From an uncultured Rubritalea sp. (GTDB lineage: Bacteria > Verrucomicrobiota > Verrucomicrobiia > Verrucomicrobiales > Akkermansiaceae), in the NCBI GenBank assembly GCA_937981665.1, contig CALJOJ010000021.1:1-64000 (forward strand): DNA of 64,000 bases. The letters run 5' to 3'. Every line of letters starts with the position of its first letter. Within the stretch, counting starts at the first letter, position 1. The position numbers were made by a program, and so were the translations under genes. The notes under the pieces are model-generated. The model saw only the letters and a program-made list of their open reading frames with translations, ran no database searches and was not told where the DNA came from. This document shows, piece by piece, positions 52,818 through 61,318 of the stretch.

Positions 52818-54293
52818 CTAATACTTCATCCAGAGCCTTCGACTGAAGAGAACGATAACAGCGATGAACTCAAGTCTACCGAGTATCATCAGTATAGAAA
52901 GTAATCCAAGAGTCTCGTCTGAGATGAATGAATAGTTCTGTGTTGGTCCCAAGTCTCCAAAAGCTGGGCCAATATTACAGATCGCTGAAAGCACCGCTGA
53001 TGAACAGGTAATAATATCTAGATGTGGCTCTAATAGCGAGATTAGCATAGTCCCTGCGAGAAAAATAAGAACCGCTACAGAAGTCACCACATAGACAGAA
53101 CGTGCGACTTCATCACCTACTGCCTTGCCATTCATTTTGAGCTTAAGAACTACATTCGGACGGAAGCCATGAATGATTTCATTTTTCATCGAACGTATCC
53201 ACAACAGCACTCGACTTACTTTTAAACCACCGGAAGTAGAACCAGAGCAACCACCCACTATCATGAGCAGCATGATAATCTGCTTACTAAGCATCGGCCA
53301 GGAGTCGTAATCCCCAGAGACAAATCCAGCTGTAGTAATAATGGTGACCACATTGAAAATCACATCTACTGTACAGGATATACTGTCAGATAAGGTATTG
53401 GTCACTCCGATAATAATCGTAGCAGCTACAGTGATGAAGATATACCAGCGAGTCTCCTCGTGGCGCTTTAGGATACTAAAGTCACGCCTCTTGAGTAAAG
53501 CAATGTAGAGAGGAAAACTAATACCACTCATCAGCATAATGAATGACAACCAGAGCTTCACTCCATTAGAGAAACTAGTGACGCTATCATCCTCGGTTCC
53601 AAACCCTCCAGTAGCAGCAGAGGTCATACCGTGGTTGATCGCCTGAAAGATGCTCATATCCATACTCCAGAGTCCTAGAATACTAATCACTGTTAGGCCT
53701 ATATAAATACGCCATAGATTACGCATCGCTGAGCGCAGATCAGTACTAGATAAGTCAGCACCATGAATCGAAGACTCAAAGCTAAGCAAGGTTTTACCAC
53801 GGGACTCACCCGAAAAGATAAGTAGAAAAGCTCCCAAAATCCCCATGCCACCTAACCATTGGGTCATAGATCTCCATAGGAGCGAAGTCTCAGAGAGAGC
53901 CTCTACCGAAGTGAATACAGTGGAACCAGTGGTGGTAAATCCAGAACAGGCCTCAAACACCGCCTGTAAACAGGATCTGTCAGGAATACATAAATAGTGC
54001 GGCAGCGCTGCAAATACCGAACAAAGTATCCAGCCTAGTCCCACTACCGCAATAGCCTCACGGCGATATACTTTCTTATCCTTTGCTCCACGCAAACGAA
54101 GTTTCCCAAAGCCATAAGCAAGTAAACCAGTAACCACGGTGATCGCCACTGACAGCCACCAGCCATCATAGTCCACCATCATGCCGCTGCGCTGGGCTGG
54201 AACTATCCAACCCAAGAACATACAACTCAGCATACTCAACCCGACAAGCGTGATCAGTGAGCCTAATGACTTAATTATAATATTAAAGTTCAT
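52818..54293 (-). CDS. trkH: TrkH/KtrB-family potassium uptake channel subunit
   Basis: A 491-residue inner-membrane protein of the superfamily of K+ transporters, with about ten segments in four M1-P-M2 units. Selectivity-filter type sequences include ACSGFTTTGSTVF, GMTSAATGGFGT, ITTAGFVSGD and AICNIGPAFGDLGP. The partner TrkA/KtrA is not adjacent. It is a single gene flanked by 229 bp of empty DNA upstream. TrkH imports potassium driven by proton or sodium gradients. Confidence 0.93.
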   Translation of the reverse strand: MNFNIIIKSLGSLITLVGLSMLSCMFLGWIVPAQRSGMMVDYDGWWLSVAITVVTGLLAYGFGKLRLRGAKDKKVYRREAIAVVGLGWILCSVFAALPHYLCIPDRSCLQAVFEACSGFTTTGSTVFTSVEALSETSLLWRSMTQWLGGMGILGAFLLIFSGESRGKTLLSFESSIHGADLSSTDLRSAMRNLWRIYIGLTVISILGLWSMDMSIFQAINHGMTSAATGGFGTEDDSVTSFSNGVKLWLSFIMLMSGISFPLYIALLKRRDFSILKRHEETRWYIFITVAATIIIGVTNTLSDSISCTVDVIFNVVTIITTAGFVSGDYDSWPMLSKQIIMLLMIVGGCSGSTSGGLKVSRVLLWIRSMKNEIIHGFRPNVVLKLKMNGKAVGDEVARSVYVVTSVAVLIFLAGTMLISLLEPHLDIITCSSAVLSAICNIGPAFGDLGPTQNYSFISDETLGLLSILMILGRLEFIAVIVLFSRRLWMKY

Positions 54294-54466
54294 CGTAAAT
54301 ACCCCAAGGCCAGTAGAAGCTGAACATCAGGATGAGCAATACAATTAACAAGTTTTTCAAAATTTACAACCACCAACTAAGCAATCCAGACTTGAGAATG
54401 CATCCAATATTCCACTAATAATATGGGTTTGGTGTTACGGCTTTAAATGCTACCTCCAGTAGAAAA

Positions 54467-54497
54467 AATGCCATACAGCATGATTCTGTATGGCATT
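54467..54497 (-). terminator. Rho-independent terminator after amt
   Basis: AATGCCATACAG and its exact complement CTGTATGGCATT form a 12-bp stem around a 7-base loop, with a T-run on the minus strand (A-run 54463-54468 on the plus). It starts 26 bp past the amt stop. Confidence 0.92.
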
Positions 54498-54522
54498 GAA
54501 ATTTAATCTGATTAATCAGAGA

Positions 54523-55833
54523 TTAATCTTCGTCATTAGACTGGAAATCAGGGTAAGCATTTGAGGAGTGCTCCGCAAAGTCTAGACCCATGTCCTGTGC
54601 TTCATCAGTAGCACGTAAACCGATAGTCTTATCAATAATCACAAACAGTATCCATGAAAGAACGAAAGCCGACAATGTAACAATAATCACGCCCAGAGCC
54701 TGAATGGCGAAGTTCGAGAATACTCCATTAATATTAAAGATACTCACAGAGAGAGAACCAAATACACCACAGAATAGATGCACAGGAACCGCTCCTACTG
54801 CGTCATCCAGCTTTGCTGAAAGAAGTAACTTTCCACCTACTACAGTGATCAAACCAGAGACGCAACCGATAACGATAGCAGATACTGGTGATACCACGTT
54901 ACAACATGCTGTGATACTTACAAGACCACCAAGTGCTCCGTTGATCGCAGCTTCTGGATCTGCCCATCCTCGAATCATCCATTGAAAAACGAGAGCACAT
55001 ACAAGAGCTGAACAACCAGCTAGTAATGTGTTTACTGCAATGAGACCGACCACAGCGTCAGCGTAAAGATTTGATCCACAGTTGAATCCGAACCAACCGA
55101 AGAAGAGGATCAACATACCGAGTGCTCCGAATGGAACACTATGGCCTGGGAAGATTCTCTCAGAACCATCAGCAAGGAATCTGCCCTTACGAGGCCCGAT
55201 TACGATGATCCCCGCTAGAGCAAACGTTCCACCTACACAGTGAACTACAGAGGAACCAGCAAAGTCTATGTACCCTATAGCAGCAAGCCAACCTGCACCG
55301 CTACCAAAGCCAAATCCTTCAGCAGCACCACCCCACACCCAGTGACCTATGATAGGATAAATGACAGCACAAGCAACTGCCGCGTAGATTAGATAACCCG
55401 GGAAATAGGTTCTCTCAGCCATCGCTCCAGAGGAGATTGTTACCGTTGTAGCTGCGAATACTGACTGGAAAAGAAAGTAAATCCAGACCGGAGACGTGTA
55501 AGCAATATCAGAAAATGCTAAACTACCAGTTCCAATAAAACCTCCCTGAGATGCTCCGAACATGAGCCCGAAACCAATCAGAAAAAAGCACAACACACCT
55601 ACAGACATGTCACAGACGTTCTTCATCACGATGTTGATCGCGTTCTTAGCACGTGCAAAGCCCATCTCAATCAAACAGAATCCTGCTTGCATGAAAAATA
55701 CCAGAGCTGTAGAAATCATAAGAAATACTCTGTCGGCTTTGTCAAAATCTTGAAGAGGTGCTGTCTCTGCAGCAGATGCTGTAGAAAGAAGTAGTAGATA
55801 GGCTATGATACCTTTAATGATTAATATTTTCAT
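54523..55833 (-). CDS. amt: Ammonium transporter Amt
   Basis: A 436-residue transporter with an N-terminal signal-like segment (MKILIIKGIIAYLLLLSTASA) and eleven membrane segments. Typical blocks are FMQAGFCLIEMGFARAKNAINIVMKN, YFPGYLIYAAVACAVIYPIIGHWVWGG, DFAGSSVVHCVGGTFALAGIIVIGPRKGRF and the twin-histidine equivalents in IPV/HLFCGVFGS. Amt moves ammonium into the cell. No P-II (glnK) gene is adjacent. It is closed by a strong terminator. The neighbour upstream (55889) is unrelated. Confidence 0.94.
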   Translation of the reverse strand: MKILIIKGIIAYLLLLSTASAAETAPLQDFDKADRVFLMISTALVFFMQAGFCLIEMGFARAKNAINIVMKNVCDMSVGVLCFFLIGFGLMFGASQGGFIGTGSLAFSDIAYTSPVWIYFLFQSVFAATTVTISSGAMAERTYFPGYLIYAAVACAVIYPIIGHWVWGGAAEGFGFGSGAGWLAAIGYIDFAGSSVVHCVGGTFALAGIIVIGPRKGRFLADGSERIFPGHSVPFGALGMLILFFGWFGFNCGSNLYADAVVGLIAVNTLLAGCSALVCALVFQWMIRGWADPEAAINGALGGLVSITACCNVVSPVSAIVIGCVSGLITVVGGKLLLSAKLDDAVGAVPVHLFCGVFGSLSVSIFNINGVFSNFAIQALGVIIVTLSAFVLSWILFVIIDKTIGLRATDEAQDMGLDFAEHSSNAYPDFQSNDED

Positions 55834-55888
55834 TCGTTTATTATATTTTTATGAGTCAGTAGAAAATTTACCGGAGTCTATCCACCGT

Positions 55889-56554
55889 TTAGTTATTATT
55901 CAGCAAAGACTTATATTCATTCTCAATGATTTTACGTCTTGCTTTATTAGGGATTTTCGCGATCACATTATAACCTAGCTCAGTAGCAGTCGGCTTTGCT
56001 AGCGCTAACGTACTTGGTTCGATATCCATGTCTTTCATTGCCGAACTGATCATTCCTTCAGCCACCTTACCAGGAGCTATTGCTTTTAAGAGCTTACTTA
56101 GTCTGAGCTTAAAATCAACGAAGTCAACACCATCTGCAACACTAGGAAGAGCCGCTGTATTGAGATGTTGAACCTGTTGTTCTGGCTGAAAAGCTACTGG
56201 AATAGAGGGCTGAACCTTCTTAGCAGGAGCATCTTGCCCACTACCTATCAGAGAACGTAGCTTCTTATCAACACTATTGATTGAAGCGCCGCTGCTGAGC
56301 TCTAACACAATAAGCATATTGGGAAATATGGCAACATGCAGTAATATCTTATCTGATTTAATAAGAAAACCTAGCATTTCGCGCCTAGCTTTCATGAGTG
56401 AGTGTCTCAAATCAAGTAATGTTTCAGCAATGGTCATTACCTTATTTAAGGTAATACTAAGCTGATTCTCGACCAGCTGGTTATTAGCATCGAAAATAGC
56501 AGCACCTTCCACATCTTCATTTTGGTAAATTAAGTCAATTAGCTCTGAGTCCAT
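55889..56554 (-). CDS. Roadblock/LC7-like domain protein
   Basis: A 221-residue soluble protein. Residues 1-100 (DVEGAAIFDANNQLVENQL, then KILLHVAIFPNMLIVLELSSGASINSVDKKLRSLIG) have the sheet-helix order and VAIF/LIVL strands of roadblock/LC7 proteins, which work with small GTPases such as MglA. A Pro/Gln-rich linker follows, then a helical C-terminal domain (AKIPNKARRKIIENEYKSLL). No GTPase lies nearby. A 97-residue gene precedes it by 16 bp and would be co-transcribed. The assignment is by fold impression only. Confidence 0.6.
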   Translation of the reverse strand: MDSELIDLIYQNEDVEGAAIFDANNQLVENQLSITLNKVMTIAETLLDLRHSLMKARREMLGFLIKSDKILLHVAIFPNMLIVLELSSGASINSVDKKLRSLIGSGQDAPAKKVQPSIPVAFQPEQQVQHLNTAALPSVADGVDFVDFKLRLSKLLKAIAPGKVAEGMISSAMKDMDIEPSTLALAKPTATELGYNVIAKIPNKARRKIIENEYKSLLNNN

Positions 56555-56570
56555 AATAATTGGTAAAGGT

Positions 56571-56864
56571 TTAAGAATTTAACGAGCTTAAAAGTTCGTC
56601 ATAGCTGCAGACTCCACCTTCAACGATAATTCCTTTACCTGAAGAAATACGTCCCAGTTCAGCTTTTTCTACTGCAGAGGCAAAGGACCAGCTTTTTTCA
56701 TAACTAATGAAAATGATCTGACCTTCATCTTCTAACGCAGTACGTATAGGCTTGAGTATGGTGTGGAAATATTGTGAATTTTCTTCAATGAACTGATGAG
56801 TCTCAGGAAGACAGTCACTCACTACAGCACCTTGAGTGATTTCGTATTTAATTTGGTTAGACAT
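56571..56864 (-). CDS. Small hypothetical protein paired with the roadblock-like gene
   Basis: A 97-residue protein (GAVVSDCLPETHQFIEENSQYF..., IIFISYEKSWSFASAVEKAELGRISSG). No family is recognised and there is no signal peptide or membrane segment. It begins a two-gene unit with the roadblock-like gene 16 bp downstream. 69 bp separate it from the metallophosphoesterase gene upstream. Confidence 0.65.
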   Translation of the reverse strand: MSNQIKYEITQGAVVSDCLPETHQFIEENSQYFHTILKPIRTALEDEGQIIFISYEKSWSFASAVEKAELGRISSGKGIIVEGGVCSYDELLSSLNS

Positions 56865-56933
56865 ATGGGTATGGGTATAAGTACTCTAGGGTTCTGCTTA
56901 TATGATAATAAATTCAACCAAAAAAGAGATCCG

Positions 56934-57662
56934 TTAAAAAGCTTCTATGAGGCGGTTTGCTAGTTTTTCAGGAAGACCCGCATTTAGTATCTCCTGAGCT
57001 ACAGACTCTACATCATAAGCTACTCTTCTGAAAGTCAACGTACGCTCCAGCCTATCAAAGACAACATAGCACGCTAAAGGATCTCCGTCTCGTGGCTGGC
57101 CTACAGAACCCACGTTTATCAAATATTTATTAGCTGGGTCTATAGTGACCACTTCATCATGGCGCACATGCACTTTCCCACCGATCATTTCGAAAACAAC
57201 AGGTACATGAGTGTGCCCGCTAAAGCACATTTGGGTAGTCTGGTACTTGATTGCAATCGACGCATCAAAGCTATTTCTAACGTATTCCCATGCTGAAGGG
57301 TTTTCCATGCTTGCATGCACTAGCATTTGGCGCCCCAATCTACGAGTATAAGGCAGAGAAGCTAGCCATTCCTTCTGAGGCGAACTTAACTGGCTCTTTG
57401 TCCAGATCAGAGCTTCTCTAGCAAGATTATTGAAATTATTTAGCTCATCATCATAGGAAATATATTCATCATGATTTCCCTTGATGCAGATACATTCCAT
57501 ATCTTGGATCTTAGTTACACATTCTGCAGGACGAGGTCCATAGCCAACTACATCACCCAGGCATGCATATCTTTCTACTCCCTGAGTACTGGCGTCTGCT
57601 AGCACTGCATCTAGAGCCGCTAGATTGGCATGAACATCGGAGAATATAGCTATTTTTGACAT
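56934..57662 (-). CDS. Metallophosphoesterase (YfcE/ApaH-like fold)
   Basis: A 242-residue calcineurin-like phosphoesterase. The five metal-site blocks are present: SDVHAN (8-13), GDVVGYGP (37-44), GNHDE (about 61-65), HASMENP and SGHTHVP. This type (MPPE_DR1281-like/DUF in many bacteria) can hydrolyse phosphodiesters; substrate unknown. It faces a 610-bp gene-free stretch. It may be first of a three-gene unit with the two genes downstream (gaps 69 and 16 bp). Confidence 0.9.
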   Translation of the reverse strand: MSKIAIFSDVHANLAALDAVLADASTQGVERYACLGDVVGYGPRPAECVTKIQDMECICIKGNHDEYISYDDELNNFNNLAREALIWTKSQLSSPQKEWLASLPYTRRLGRQMLVHASMENPSAWEYVRNSFDASIAIKYQTTQMCFSGHTHVPVVFEMIGGKVHVRHDEVVTIDPANKYLINVGSVGQPRDGDPLACYVVFDRLERTLTFRRVAYDVESVAQEILNAGLPEKLANRLIEAF

Positions 57663-58272
57663 TAGGAAGTTAGTAAATGAAATGAGTGATTTGTAGAGCT
57701 AGAATAGGGACTTTATTATCTTGCAATAAGACCTTTGTAAAAGTGAGATAGAGAAAATAAAATATTGTAAGAAGGTGTTCTCTTAGGTTTAGCTTGTATT
57801 TGCACTAGGCTTTAAAGCTCTATTTTTCATTGAGCAAGTAAATATCTAGTCTTTTCAAAAAAACACAAGTAGCTTACAGCGATATAGATACTTCATTAAC
57901 CAGATTTACCTTATCTTGGCAAGATGAACTACTAGTTAGTATCAACTATTTTCAAACATCCTTAAAAATTTCTAGCTCAATACTACTCCCCGTTGAAAAC
58001 TATATATCTTTTAAGATTAATTAAGTTATATGTCATTTTATACTTTGGTTAGCTTATAAAGCTTTATATAGACTAAAATTAATGATGTATTTTCAAAACA
58101 AATATTGTACTTTCTTCCTCTAAGGATAACTCATCAGACTCATGTAGGTAATGAACAGTATTCATGAAATATTCACAGGTCATAAACATTGAGTGATTTT
58201 AGGTATAAAAGCATCCTAATTAGTTCATATTTCTTGTCTTGCATATCCCGTTCTCCAGATTATTAATTGATC
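57663..58272. other. 610-bp AT-rich gene-free stretch
   Basis: The longest gene-free stretch in the window. It is AT-rich with many stops in all frames. No tRNA, hairpin-plus-T-run or known riboswitch was seen. It separates divergent genes (metallophosphoesterase on the minus strand, M48 protease on the plus) and must hold both their promoters. Confidence 0.6.
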
Positions 58273-59526
58273 ATGGACAACGAACTAGCACTCATCATTA
58301 TCATTTCACTATTTGCTTTATGGAAACTAGATTTCATCGCCACATTACTTAATCTTAAAGCATTAGAACCTAAACTCCCTGCTGAATTTACAGATGTCTA
58401 TGATGCTGAGAAATACGAGAAGTCTCAGAACTACACCCGTGTGAATGAGAAATATGGTATTTTTGAAAGCATTTTCTCACTAATGCTGATGCTAGGCTTC
58501 TGGTTCTCCGGTGGATTTGGCTGGCTTGATAATCTCGTCAGAGGATTTGGCTACAGCGAAGTTGTGACCGGACTTATTTTCATGGGACTGCTTTTCACTG
58601 GTCAGATGCTAATCATGCTCCCCTTCCAGCTCTATGAGATATTCGTTATTGAAGAGAAATTTGGATTTAATAAAACCACCCTCAAGACCTTCATCACCGA
58701 CCAAGTGAAAGGACTCGTGCTGCTAGTCATTATCGGAGCACCTATCCTAGCTCTCATCTTGTGGATCTTTGACGCAGTGCCACTCGCATGGCTCTGGGCA
58801 TGGGCAGCATTCACTATCATTCAGCTCCTCCTAACCTATATAGCACCGTCTGTATTTTTACCGATGTTTAATAAATTCGAGCCAATGCCAGAAGGTGAAC
58901 TCAAGGAAGCGATCAATGATATGGCGGAGAAGTGTGATTTCCCCCTCACTGAGCTATTTATTATGGATGGTTCAAAGCGCTCTACCAAGTCTAATGCATT
59001 CTTCACCGGCTTTGGGAAAAACAAGAAAATAGCCCTTTTCGACACACTCGTAGAAAATCACACCACTGAAGGACTCGTAGGCATACTAGCGCATGAGATC
59101 GGTCACTTTAAATGCAAGCACATCGTTAAGCGTATGGTGATCGGCATTATCCAGTCCGCGGTTGTCTTCTATTTATTAGGCCTAGTTACAGATAAGAACG
59201 GACCAGTAGCCGAGCACCTCTTTACCGCATTCAAGATGGACAACATCTCTGTCTATGCAGGGCTCATCTTCTTCGCTCTCCTCTTCGCTCCAGTGAAGAA
59301 GGTTCTAGGCATCTTTGGAAATCTCTCTAGCAGAAAAGATGAGTTTGAGGCTGATGCATACGCTTGTAATGCACAAGACACACCTGACCACCTCATCCAG
59401 TCACTCAAGAAGCTCTCAGCAGATAACCTCGTAAACCTCACACCACATCCATTACCAGTATTTCTAGACTACTCTCACCCACCAATGCTAGTGAGACTAG
59501 AGGCCCTAAAAAAGCTAAGAAAGTAG
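58273..59526 (+). CDS. M48-family CAAX-protease-like metalloprotease (Ste24 type)
   Basis: A 417-residue membrane zinc protease. I use the ATG at 58273 (MDNELALI) instead of a TTG at 58267. HEIGH at 274-278 (GILAHEIGHFKCKH) is the zinc motif, with the later DEFEADAYAC bearing the third ligand. Several membrane segments, the MFNKFEPMPEGELKEAI block and TKSNAFFTGFGKNKKIALFDTLV fit the Ste24/CAAX prenyl protease 1 subfamily. Bacterial members do protein quality control in the membrane; prenylation is not implied. The last 12 bp overlap the convergent fmt gene. Confidence 0.92.
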   Translation: MDNELALIIIISLFALWKLDFIATLLNLKALEPKLPAEFTDVYDAEKYEKSQNYTRVNEKYGIFESIFSLMLMLGFWFSGGFGWLDNLVRGFGYSEVVTGLIFMGLLFTGQMLIMLPFQLYEIFVIEEKFGFNKTTLKTFITDQVKGLVLLVIIGAPILALILWIFDAVPLAWLWAWAAFTIIQLLLTYIAPSVFLPMFNKFEPMPEGELKEAINDMAEKCDFPLTELFIMDGSKRSTKSNAFFTGFGKNKKIALFDTLVENHTTEGLVGILAHEIGHFKCKHIVKRMVIGIIQSAVVFYLLGLVTDKNGPVAEHLFTAFKMDNISVYAGLIFFALLFAPVKKVLGIFGNLSSRKDEFEADAYACNAQDTPDHLIQSLKKLSADNLVNLTPHPLPVFLDYSHPPMLVRLEALKKLRK

Positions 59527-60486
59527 ATCACCCACGGCTATCCTCCCACCCGCAGCAAACTGCTCAGCAGTCATTCTAGCACTACCTTCTGGCTGAATGT
59601 TTGTGCAGCGAATGGCAGCTTCACCACAAGCTATCACCAGCCCGCTCTTGTTCAGCTCTATCACCTCACCGGGCTTTCCGCTGAGCTCAGATTCTACTGA
59701 CGTCTGCGGGAATATCTTTAATCGCTTCACCTTACCTTGCGCCTTTCCCTTAGCCTCCACGAAGCTCGTGCTCGTCCCTGGCCATGGATCGTAAGCTCGG
59801 ATTCGCCGCTCTATTCCACCAGCAGACATATTCCAGTCTATCTGACCATGCTCACGCATCAGCTTAGGCACGTAGCTAGAAAAACCCTCGTCTTGGACTA
59901 CTCGATCCGCTGACCCGTCTATCAACATTGGCAATGCTTCGACAAGTGCCGCCGCCGCTACATCAGCTAAGAGATCATGCACCACTCCAGCTGTGTACGT
60001 TGGGGAAATTTCTAACTTACGCTGAAGAATCACATCTCCTTCATCAAGAGCCGGTGCGACATGCATGACAGAGATCCCAGTCTCAGCATCTCCCGCATCA
60101 ATGGCACCCTGAATGCAGGAAGCGCCACGGTATTTCGGTAATAAAGAAGCATGCAGATTAATACATGCTACCCCTGGGGCATCGATCACACATTCCGGTA
60201 AGATCTGCCCATACGCCATCACCACGATAAGGTCTGCTAACAGTCCATTGATCACGTCCTGCTCCTCTGAACCACGCAGCTTCGCGGGCTGCCAGACTGG
60301 CACACCATGCTCCTCGGCCACGACCTTGATCACTGGCGGAGTCATCACCTGCTTTCTCCCTACCGGCTTATCCGGCTGGGTAAAGAGACCGATGACCTCA
60401 TAATCTTGATCATTATCTAACAGGGCCTTGAATGACGGTAGAGCGATGTCCCCCGTCCCCATGAAAAGTATGCGTTGCTTACTCAA
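59515..60486 (-). CDS. fmt: Methionyl-tRNA formyltransferase
   Basis: A 323-residue enzyme formylating initiator tRNA. The catalytic triad is Asn110, His112 (CINLHASLLPKYRG) and Asp151 (ALDEGDVI), with AYGQILP before it and a C-terminal OB-like domain. Length is normal. The usual partner def (peptide deformylase) is not beside it. adk is 13 bp upstream on the same strand and likely co-transcribed. It overlaps the end of the M48 gene by 12 bp. Confidence 0.95.
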   Translation of the reverse strand: MSKQRILFMGTGDIALPSFKALLDNDQDYEVIGLFTQPDKPVGRKQVMTPPVIKVVAEEHGVPVWQPAKLRGSEEQDVINGLLADLIVVMAYGQILPECVIDAPGVACINLHASLLPKYRGASCIQGAIDAGDAETGISVMHVAPALDEGDVILQRKLEISPTYTAGVVHDLLADVAAAALVEALPMLIDGSADRVVQDEGFSSYVPKLMREHGQIDWNMSAGGIERRIRAYDPWPGTSTSFVEAKGKAQGKVKRLKIFPQTSVESELSGKPGEVIELNKSGLVIACGEAAIRCTNIQPEGSARMTAEQFAAGGRIAVGDLLS

Positions 60487-60499
60487 AATATCAGTTAAA

Positions 60500-61117
60500 T
60501 TAAAGAACCACCTTCTTCATCTCTTCATAAATGGGAAGAGTAAGAATCTTCTGGATGATGTCTGACATCACCTTCACAGGCTCCTGAGTCGCGTCAATAT
60601 CAGTAATAATAGAGTCGTCATAAAATTCAATAATCGGCTTCGTCTCAGCTTCGTATGTCTGGATTCTATCTTGAATCACATCTTCATTAGCATCATCTAT
60701 TCTATTAGAACGTAATGCACGCTTCCGCATCCTTCGAGCTAGCTCATTTCTATCCGGACAAGAGAGATGGAACACATGATGGACATCGATGTGATCTGAA
60801 AGGATCTTTGCTTGCTCCACATTTCTAGGAATACCATCAAGAATAAGAATATCTGCATCTGGAAAATAAACGTGACTGTCCTTCCAGTTATCAATCTGCG
60901 CTTTCCAAAGCTCAATCGTAAACTCATCTGGTACGAGCTGACCTTTACTAGAGTATTCTACAAATTTCTGTCCTAGCTCAGTGCGAGTGTCGAGTGAGCG
61001 AAAAACATCGCCGCAAGCGCAGTGAAAAAATTTAGGTAACTTACCAAGAGCCACGCCTTGTGTTCCCTTCCCTGATCCTGGTGCCCCTAAAATTAGGATT
61101 GCTGGTTTCTTTGACAT
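60500..61117 (-). CDS. adk: Adenylate kinase
   Basis: A 205-residue nucleoside monophosphate kinase. P-loop GAPGSGKGTQ is at about 10-19, with the NMP-site block ACGDVFRSLDTRTELG and DGIPRN. The LID region is short (RMRKRALRSNRIDDANEDVI), with none of the four cysteines of zinc-binding forms. I use ATG 61117 (MSKKPAIL); seven extra codons upstream add nothing conserved. It lies directly before fmt, and another, longer Adk elsewhere is possible as short-LID relatives are sometimes second copies. Confidence 0.88.
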   Translation of the reverse strand: MSKKPAILILGAPGSGKGTQGVALGKLPKFFHCACGDVFRSLDTRTELGQKFVEYSSKGQLVPDEFTIELWKAQIDNWKDSHVYFPDADILILDGIPRNVEQAKILSDHIDVHHVFHLSCPDRNELARRMRKRALRSNRIDDANEDVIQDRIQTYEAETKPIIEFYDDSIITDIDATQEPVKVMSDIIQKILTLPIYEEMKKVVL

Positions 61118-61179
61118 GTCGCCAAGATATTTATCCAAACACTAATGACAAGTGATAATTCAGCTAAAAACTCATATTT

Positions 61180-61252
61180 TCACCCTCCTAAAGGTGAGTC
61201 TAAAGGTAAGGTTTACCATAGACGAAAGGTTTTACTCTCAGTATATCCTTGA
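61180..61252 (+). promoter_or_regulatory. Structured leader before the SulP gene
   Basis: Three stem-loops lie in row: TCACC/GGTGA (about 61180-61197), a nested stem GTCTA-GGTAA/TTACC-TAGAC (61198-61223), and CTCA/TGAG (61238-61252). They end 67 bp before the ATG. No known riboswitch family is recognised. A regulatory RNA is possible but unproven. Confidence 0.35.
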
Positions 61253-61318
61253 GAAAAGGATTGCAAAACAGCTTAAGAGACAGTAGCCCGCTTATCATCA
61301 ACTCTCTGCTACACCACT

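Noticed and set aside
57663-58272. tRNA or small RNA gene in the long gene-free stretch
   Set aside because: No cloverleaf, GTTC-type T loop or terminator hairpin was found; the sequence is simply AT-rich.
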